NCBI GenBank assembly: GCA_051878315.1 | Contig: JBJEJW010000045.1 | Span: 1-48,577, forward strand | Direction of reading: 5' to 3' | DNA from: W0P28-013 sp051878315 | Lineage (GTDB): Bacteria > Bacteroidota > Bacteroidia > Bacteroidales > Paludibacteraceae | DNA length: 48,577 bases | Shown here: in pieces, positions 42,909 to 48,577 of the stretch | Numbering within the stretch: position 1 is the stretch's first letter | Layout: each line of letters starts with the position of its first letter | The notes under the pieces: generated by a model | What the model saw: only the letters and a program-made list of their open reading frames with translations | Database searches by the model: none | What the model was told of the DNA's origin: nothing | Translations under genes and position numbers: made by a program

Positions 42909-43007
42909 TTGCTTTCTGTTATTGCGTTGAGCGCAGTAATGGTGTCGTGCAACATCCAAAATGCACAAAGTGAACAAAAGAATGAAATGGCAGGAGTTGC
43001 CTCATAA
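42909..43007 (+). pseudogene. Short lipoprotein-like fragment, probably decayed
   Basis: The frame reads LLSVIALSAVMVSCNIQNAQ and ends after 32 codons. It is a typical Bacteroidota lipoprotein leader with lipobox VMVSC, preceded in frame by KVF and then a stop. There is no ATG at the expected place; only a TTG at 42909 could start it. Either it is a remnant whose start codon was lost, or a tiny lipoprotein using TTG. It lies in the 167-bp gap between the caspase and TPR-CHAT genes. Confidence 0.45.
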
Positions 43008-43058
43008 GAGATTTCGGCATTGCTGTGTGAATGTATGACAACTTTATCTAATCTGATA

Positions 43059-46000
43059 ATGAAACACAATACTCTGTTACTTGTTTTTGTAGTTCTTCCT
43101 TTAACACTTTTTGCCCAATCTACTGCCTCCGATTATTACAAGCAGCAGATGGTAGAGTATGTGAATAACGGTTATTATGAACGCGCTGCTAAGGTTATGC
43201 CGTATGTCGAAGATTGGAGTTTCGATTCTGATGACGAAAAAGCATGGCTTAAAGAGGATAATGCATTGGCATTTTTGCACTATGCTGATTCTATGCATGT
43301 GGCAATATCGTTGTGTGATAGTTTACGACTCTATATTGTAGGAGAAGCCTGTTCTCTTGGTACGACATCGTATAGTCAGGGTGAATACAACAATGCAATT
43401 GACTATATTTCGCTGGCAGCAGACTTGCAAAAAAAAGTGAATGGCGAGCAGCATCCAGCCTATGCAACGTCCTTGAATAATCTTGGGGTATTGTATGACG
43501 ATATGGGTGATTATGGTAAGGCAGAGCGGTACTATTTGGAGTCGTTGTCAATTAAGAAATCCGTTTATGGCGAACAACATCCGGCCTATACAACGTCCCT
43601 GAATAATCTTTGTAGTTTGTATGATAAAATGGGTGATTATGTCAAGGCTGAGCCATATTATTTGGAAGCATTGGAAATACAGAAATCTGTTTTAGGGGAG
43701 TTACATCCCGATTATGCGGAATCATTGATGAATCTTGGAGATTTGTATTGTTACGATATGGGCGATTATGGTAAGGCAGAGCAGTACTATTTGGAGGCAT
43801 TGGCAATCTGGAAGTCCGTTTATGGCGAACAACATCCGNNNNNNNNNNNNNNNNNNNNNNNNNNNNNNNNNNNNNNNNNNNNNNNNNNNNNNNNNNNNNN
43901 NNNNNNNNNNNNNNNNNNNNNNNNNNNNNNNNNNNNNNGTACTATTTGGAGGCATTGGCAATCTGGAAGTCCGTTTATGGCGAACAACATCCGGCCTATG
44001 CAACATCCTTGAATAATCTTGGTAGTTTGTATTCAGATATGGGCGATTATGCAAAGGCGGAGCGGTACTATTTGGAGTCGTTGTCAATCCGAAAATCCGT
44101 ATTAGGTGAACAGCATCCCGACTATGCCCTATCCTTGAATAATCTTGGATGGTTGTATTCTGCTATGGGTGATTATTCTAAGGCGGAGCGGTACTATTTG
44201 GAGTCGTTGTCCATTCATAAATCCGTATTAGGCGAGCAGCATCCAGCCTATGCAACGTCCTTGAATAATCTTGGGGTATTGTATGACGATATGGGTGATT
44301 ATTCTAAGGCGGAGCGGTACTATTTGGAGTCGTTGTCCATTCATAAATCCGTATTAGGCGAGCAGCATCCAGCCTATGCAACGTCCTTGAATAATCTTGG
44401 GGTATTGTATGACGATATGGGCGATTATGCAAAGGCGGAGCGGTACTATTTGGAGTCGTTGTCAATTCGGAAGTCCGTTTTAGGCGAACGACATCCAAAT
44501 TATGCAACGTCCTTGAATAATCTTGGTGGATTGTATTCTGATATGGGCAATTATTCTAAGGCGGAGCGGTACTATACGCAAGCCATGCCGATTAACAAAA
44601 ATCGTTTTATAGAGTCCACCGATTTTATGTCGGAGCGCGAGCGTGGTATGTATTGGGCTACCATGCAGAACTGTTTTTATAAGACCTATCCGCGTTTTTC
44701 ATATCGCTATTATAGCACCCAGCCGTCTATATCGGCGTTTGCTTACAATAACGAACTATTTAGCAAGGGGTTGTTGCTCTCCTCGTCCCAAGCGGTGCAA
44801 TCTTCCATCCTTCAGAGTAACGATACGGCGCTTATCCGCCGTTGGCAGGAATTAACCACCAAGAAACAACAGATATTGGTATTGTCGGAATCTGCGCCTC
44901 AGTCGTCCTATCTGGCAGAGTTGCATCAGCAGGCAGAAGCATTGGAAAAAGAGGTTATCCGTCGTAGTGTTGCATTCCGTCAGAGTCGTGAGCAGTGGGG
45001 TGTTACTTGGGATAATGTTCGTACCCATTTGTCGGACGGCGAAGTGGCCATAGAGTATTTTTCTGCGCCGCTCAGTGCGGACTCCACCATGTATTGCGCC
45101 TTGCTGTTGCGCAATAGTAGCGTGTATCCCGTACTTATACCGTTGTTTAACGCGAAAGAGGCGTTGGCGCTCATCAACACCAATACCGAGCCGAGCATAA
45201 ACCAAACCTATCAGTATATTGTTGATGATACGGTTACGATAGGGCACGGCAAACGTCTTTCCGACCTTGTGTGGGGCAATGTGTTGCCGTATATCAAGCC
45301 CGGCGAAACCATCTATTTTTCAGCGTCGGGACTTTTGCATCAGTTGGGCATCGAGTCGTTACCGTTTGATGAGAGCCACACGATGTCTGATCTCTTTACC
45401 CTTGTGCGTGTATCCTCCACGCGTGAGGTAGTGTTCCGCGACTCTTCGGCCACGCACTCTACAGCGACGCTTTATGGTGGTATTCAATACAACCTATCCG
45501 GCGAAGAACTTCTTGCCGAAAGTGCGCAATATGCCACCACCGACCTATTGGCCTCCCGAGGTATAGAAAACGATACGCTCAATCGTGGCAATGTTCGTTA
45601 TCTGCCCGGCACCCAAAAAGAGGTTGATTATATAAGCGACCAACTGAATCGTAATCATTTGGACGTCAAGGTCTATACAGCCGCTGCTGCCAACGAAGAA
45701 TCCTTTAAGGCGTTGAGTGGTGCACATCAAAACATCCTTCATATTGCCACGCATGGTTTTTATTGGTCGGACTCTACAGCCCGGCAGCAAGACTATTTTT
45801 CTCAACGCATGTTAATGATGGGCGATAACAAGCCGGCTCCGGTTGTGAACGATCCGTTGAATCGTTGTGGTCTTCTGTTTGCCGGTGCCAATATAGCACT
45901 TACGGGACACAGTGCCGACATCCCCGAAGGCGTACAAGATGGCATTTTGACTGCAAAAGAGATTTCGTTGCTTCATTTTCGCGAGACAGATTTAGTGGTG

Positions 46001-46270
46001 TTGTCTGCTTGTGAAACCGGCACCGGCGACATTACGGGCGAGGGTGTGTTTGGTTTGCAACGAGCCTTCAAGCAGGCCGGAGTAGCAACCATCGTTATGT
46101 CCCTATGGAAAGTAAACGATAAAGCCACTCAACTTTTGATGACCGAGTTCTATAAAAATTGGATTACAAATGGTCAATCGAAACGCGAAGCTTTCCGCAA
46201 CGCACAGAACAGAGTCCGCTCTGAATTCAAAGAACCTGTCTATTGGGCAGGATTTATCATGCTGGATTAA
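43059..46270 (+). CDS. Exported TPR-CHAT peptidase (one gene interrupted by an assembly gap)
   Basis: A signal peptide (MKHNTLLLVFVVLPLTLFAQ) precedes an array of 42-residue TPR units of the kinesin-light-chain/TPR_12 type (GEQHPAYATSLNNLGVLYDD...), then a helical linker, then a C-terminal CHAT domain (caspase-HetF-associated-with-TPR). The CHAT catalytic histidine is in HIATHGF (codon 45752-45754) and the cysteine in LSACETG (codon 46010-46012), both intact, with the family's QRAFKQAGVATIVMSLWKVND and EPVYWAGFIMLD ending. The frame differs across the N-gap only because 100 N is a placeholder; if the two identical 55-bp flanks are merged, the frames agree. The start at 43059 is chosen from the signal peptide; an upstream TTG (43020) is less likely. 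Predicted to act in the periplasm or at the outer membrane. Confidence 0.88.
43443..44608 (+). repeat. 126-bp tandem repeats encoding TPR units
   Basis: Three units precede the gap (starting 43443, 43569 and 43695; the third is one codon longer) and five follow (starting 43979, 44105, 44231, 44357 and 44483). Units starting 44231 and 44357 are nearly identical in DNA. The true copy number is unknown because of the gap. Confidence 0.93.
43839..43938. other. Assembly gap of 100 N
   Basis: Exactly 100 undetermined bases lie inside the TPR array. The 55 bases before it (43784-43838) equal the 55 bases after it (43939-43993), so the real distance may be shorter than drawn, even negative, or may hide further units. 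Confidence 0.98.
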
Positions 46271-46283
46271 ATTACAAAATAAT

Positions 46284-47252
46284 ATGAAACGAATAATTGT
46301 ATGTTTTACTGTTATATTATTAACCGTTAATGTGTTTGCACAAACCTTTGCTGAATGGCAACAACGTGCAAATCAGGGTGATGTGAAGGCAATGCACCAA
46401 ATAGGGCGATTTTACTATTTAGGAGATAGTGTTAAACAAAATTATAAAGAAGCAGTTCAATGGTACACCATTGCTGCTGACAAAGGGTATCCTAACTCAC
46501 AAAATAATTTGGCAATATGCTATTTATCTGGTAATGGCGTGTCGGTAAATATTGAGAAAGCAATGCAACTATTGCATTTGGCAGCTGCAAAAAATCTTCC
46601 TAATGCAATGCATATTTTAGCAAATGTTTTTGGGGATAAAGACAATGTAGTATATAACCCTGATTCTTGTTTCTATTGGGATAAAAGAGCGGCTGATTTG
46701 GACTTTACAATATCTCAATATCGTTTGAGTCTCTATTATGAACATGGTTTTGGAACAGAGTCGAATGAACAACAAGCTTTAGTGTGGGCGTTACAAGCAG
46801 CCCAAAAAGGTTATGCTGAAGCTGAAGAACAAGTAGTGCATCTCTATATGGATGGTAGAGATATAGAAAAAGATGATGAAGCGTTATTATATTGGTTGCA
46901 ACAAGCAGCTTCGCATGGCCGATTGTTTTGTGTGACGTATTTAGGAATATGCTATCAACAAGGTACTCTTACTCTTCCTATAGACAAAACTAAAGCTTTT
47001 GAATTGTTTAAACAGGCAGCGGAACAAGAATATGCATGGGGACAATACGAACTTGCTAATTGCTATCGATATGGTAGAGGTTGTTTACAAGATAAAGCAC
47101 TTGCTCTCTATTGGTATGAACAAGCAGCAATACAAGGTTTTGAAACTGCAGTACAAGCATTACAAGAAATTAATATGGGTATAAATCCGATAGAACTTCG
47201 CTACAAAAATGAACAATATCGTCAATGGTTTGAAACACATAATAAGGATTAA
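46284..47252 (+). CDS. Exported SEL1-repeat (TPR-like) protein, 322 aa
   Basis: A signal peptide (MKRIIVCFTVILLTVNVFAQ) is followed by about seven SEL1-like repeats of 34-38 residues, for example AMHQIGRFYYLGDSVKQNYKEAVQWYTIAADKG, GVSVNIEKAMQLLHLAAAKN and WGQYELANCYRYGRGCLQDKALALYWYEQAA. SEL1 arrays form superhelical scaffolds for protein binding. No catalytic domain follows. The start at 46284 is chosen over the longer frame (46170) because it begins the signal peptide and avoids overlap with the TPR-CHAT gene. It sits 13 bp after TPR-CHAT and 6 bp before the ankyrin gene, so it should be co-expressed and may be an adaptor or regulator for the exported peptidases. Confidence 0.88.
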   Translation: MKRIIVCFTVILLTVNVFAQTFAEWQQRANQGDVKAMHQIGRFYYLGDSVKQNYKEAVQWYTIAADKGYPNSQNNLAICYLSGNGVSVNIEKAMQLLHLAAAKNLPNAMHILANVFGDKDNVVYNPDSCFYWDKRAADLDFTISQYRLSLYYEHGFGTESNEQQALVWALQAAQKGYAEAEEQVVHLYMDGRDIEKDDEALLYWLQQAASHGRLFCVTYLGICYQQGTLTLPIDKTKAFELFKQAAEQEYAWGQYELANCYRYGRGCLQDKALALYWYEQAAIQGFETAVQALQEINMGINPIELRYKNEQYRQWFETHNKD

Positions 47253-47258
47253 GGTATT

Positions 47259-48542
47259 ATGAAACATCAATTATTGTATATTTTTCTGTTATCCACTTTA
47301 TTTGTTTCGGCAAATACATACAACCAACAATTTTTGCAAGCCGTTATGGAAGGCAATGAGCAAATTGCTCTTGAATGCTTGCAGCAAGGAGCGGATATAA
47401 ACGCACTTGATGAGAATGGCTTGGCTTTAATGCATCGATGTGCTTTCGGAAACAATGACTTTATGATGCAGTGGCTCATAGATCAGGGGGCTGATATCAA
47501 TGTGTTAGATTTCGAAGGAAGTACCCCTCTGATGTATGCTGTATCTTCAGGTTATTATCGGTTAGTGTATAAAATGTTAAATTTGGGGGCTGACAAGCAT
47601 TTGCAAAATCATAAAAATCAAACGGCACTCACCTTGGCAGAAAAAAGCGGCTTTTTGAGGATGGTAACATTACTCAAAAATCCTAAATCATATTCTGAAC
47701 AACCCACTACACTAGAACTTTGGTTTCAGCGTGAAGAGGTTCTTCAAAAGGGAGAATGGGATAAAGCGATTACACTCGCTCGTCAAGAACAGAAACAAGC
47801 ATCTAAAGAATGGAGTGTAACATCTCCATATTACACGCGCGGTTTGTCAGATGAAGGACTAATATATATACAGTTAGGGCGTTTCGAAGAAGCAGATAAA
47901 GCTTTAAGACGTGCTTTAAAGCATACTGAAAAATACAATCCCAACTCTGAAATATACTATTTCAAATTAACAGGTTTGGCATTCTTATATAGCCAAATGT
48001 CAAGACATACGGAGGCTATACAAATATACAACGAATGTATTGAACATATTGAATTATTCAAGAATCCACAAACTATTTGGCAGTTATATAATAGTCTTGC
48101 AGTGGAATATACCGAATTAGGAGAGTATAATTTAGCAGAATATAATTATCAAAAAGCATTGCAATATGTGGATCAATTGCCTACTTATATTAGAACTTCA
48201 GCTTATTGTATCACAAAGGGGAATATAGCATCGGCTCATTATTTTCAGAATACGCCATCTGCTATAAAGTTGTTTGCCAATGAAATGAAGGATGTGTTAC
48301 AGGTTATGGAGAAATATCAACTTTTTGACCAGAATTATATTCGTTTTAAGCATACAATATGTGACTACTATATAGGTTTTGGCTATTTGGAACAAGCAAC
48401 TAAAGAAATTGAAGAACTAAAATCTATTACGAAAAAATTATTAGGCGAAGAACACGATGATTATTTATCCGCTCTCACTATGGCAGGCAGAATCGCATTT
48501 GAACAAAATAATTATCAAGTAGCATCATTAGTGTCCCGTTAA
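47259..48542 (+). pseudogene. Exported ankyrin + TPR protein, 3'-truncated at the terminal repeat
   Basis: After a signal peptide (about 1-18, ending FVSA) come about three to four ankyrin repeats (residues ~22-130, with ALECLQQGADINALDENG, MMQWLIDQGADINVLDFEGSTPLMYAVSSGY). A TPR region follows (~150-420: EGLIYIQLGRFEEADKALRRAL, NSLAVEYTELGEYNLAEYNYQKALQY, TKKLLGEEHDDYLSALTMAG). The last five codons and stop (SLVSR*) are encoded by the 53-bp terminal repeat, so the native 3' part is missing here. The GEEHDDYLSAL unit is the same TPR type as in the neighbouring TPR-CHAT protein, so the lost part may have been more TPRs and a CHAT domain; that is inference. It is either disrupted by an insertion or simply cut at the contig end. 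Confidence 0.8.
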
Positions 48543-48577
48543 AATTGGGACGAAGTTAAATTTAATCAAACAGTCCC
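48525..48577. repeat. Right copy of 53-bp terminal inverted repeat (probable IS tip)
   Basis: This is the exact reverse complement of 2-54. It supplies the in-frame stop that ends the ankyrin/TPR frame. Both copies present the same inward tip, as expected for two insertions of the same element on either side of the window. Confidence 0.75.

Noticed and set aside
43443..44608. Regularly spaced repeats that could suggest a CRISPR array near a TPR-CHAT gene
   Set aside because: The 126-bp units are in frame and encode TPRs; there are no short repeats with unique spacers and no cas genes in the window.
1..48577. Window as a linear plasmid or phage with inverted terminal repeats
   Set aside because: The content is chromosomal (uvrB, recG, ndk, lpd, tRNA), and 53-bp identical ends are better explained by an insertion sequence at both contig edges.
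1..48577. Window as a composite transposon bounded by two insertion sequences
   Set aside because: Forty-eight kilobases of housekeeping genes make this improbable; without the flanking sequence there is no target-site duplication to support it.

Overview
The window looks like a draft-assembly contig from a Bacteroidota (Bacteroidales-like) genome. The evidence is a type IX secretion (T9SS) C-terminal sorting domain on a giant surface protein, promoters of the TTTG / TAnnTTTG type used by the Bacteroidota housekeeping sigma factor, a BtuB-like TonB-dependent receptor, and familiar Bacteroidales forms of Ndk, Lpd, RecG, UvrB, DgkA and ComF. Both ends carry the same 53-bp sequence in inverted orientation, probably the tip of a multicopy insertion sequence at which assembly stopped. 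A run of 100 N (43839-43938) sits inside a tandem TPR array.

Layout. (1) 69-8006, plus strand: exported M16 zinc peptidase, ndk, M23/LysM cell-wall hydrolase, dihydrolipoyl dehydrogenase and a TonB-dependent receptor. (2) 8070-17713, minus strand: a small lipoprotein, a structured small RNA with its own promoter and terminator, then a long co-directional run uvrB - polyprenyl synthase - recG - exported coiled-coil protein - dgkA - comF - glycosyltransferase. The last four are spaced 1-10 bp apart and should form an operon. (3) 17714-18036: an AT-rich divergent spacer with a near-exact 20-bp direct repeat and DnaA-box-like nonamers. (4) 18037-40494, plus strand: a 7180-residue secreted protein built from tens of Ig-like repeats and ending in a T9SS sorting domain, followed by a small outer-membrane beta-barrel protein. 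(5) 40562-40740: promoter, tRNA-Leu(UAA) and terminator. (6) 40811 to the end, visibly more AT-rich than the rest: ECF sigma factor, one-pass membrane protein (probable anti-sigma factor), exported caspase-like peptidase, a decayed small lipoprotein, exported TPR-CHAT peptidase, exported SEL1-repeat protein and an exported ankyrin/TPR protein cut off by the terminal repeat.

The most interesting unit is region 6. Two clan-CD (caspase-type) peptidases, both with Sec signal peptides, are encoded with a sigma/anti-sigma pair and several helical-repeat scaffold proteins. I infer an envelope-located proteolytic signalling or stress-response system, in which a caspase or CHAT enzyme could act on the periplasmic part of the anti-sigma protein. 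This resembles in logic, but not in location, the TPR-CHAT / sigma-factor modules known from type III-E CRISPR loci. No CRISPR array is present. The small RNA at about 8448-8614 and the giant adhesin/barrel pair are the next most notable items.
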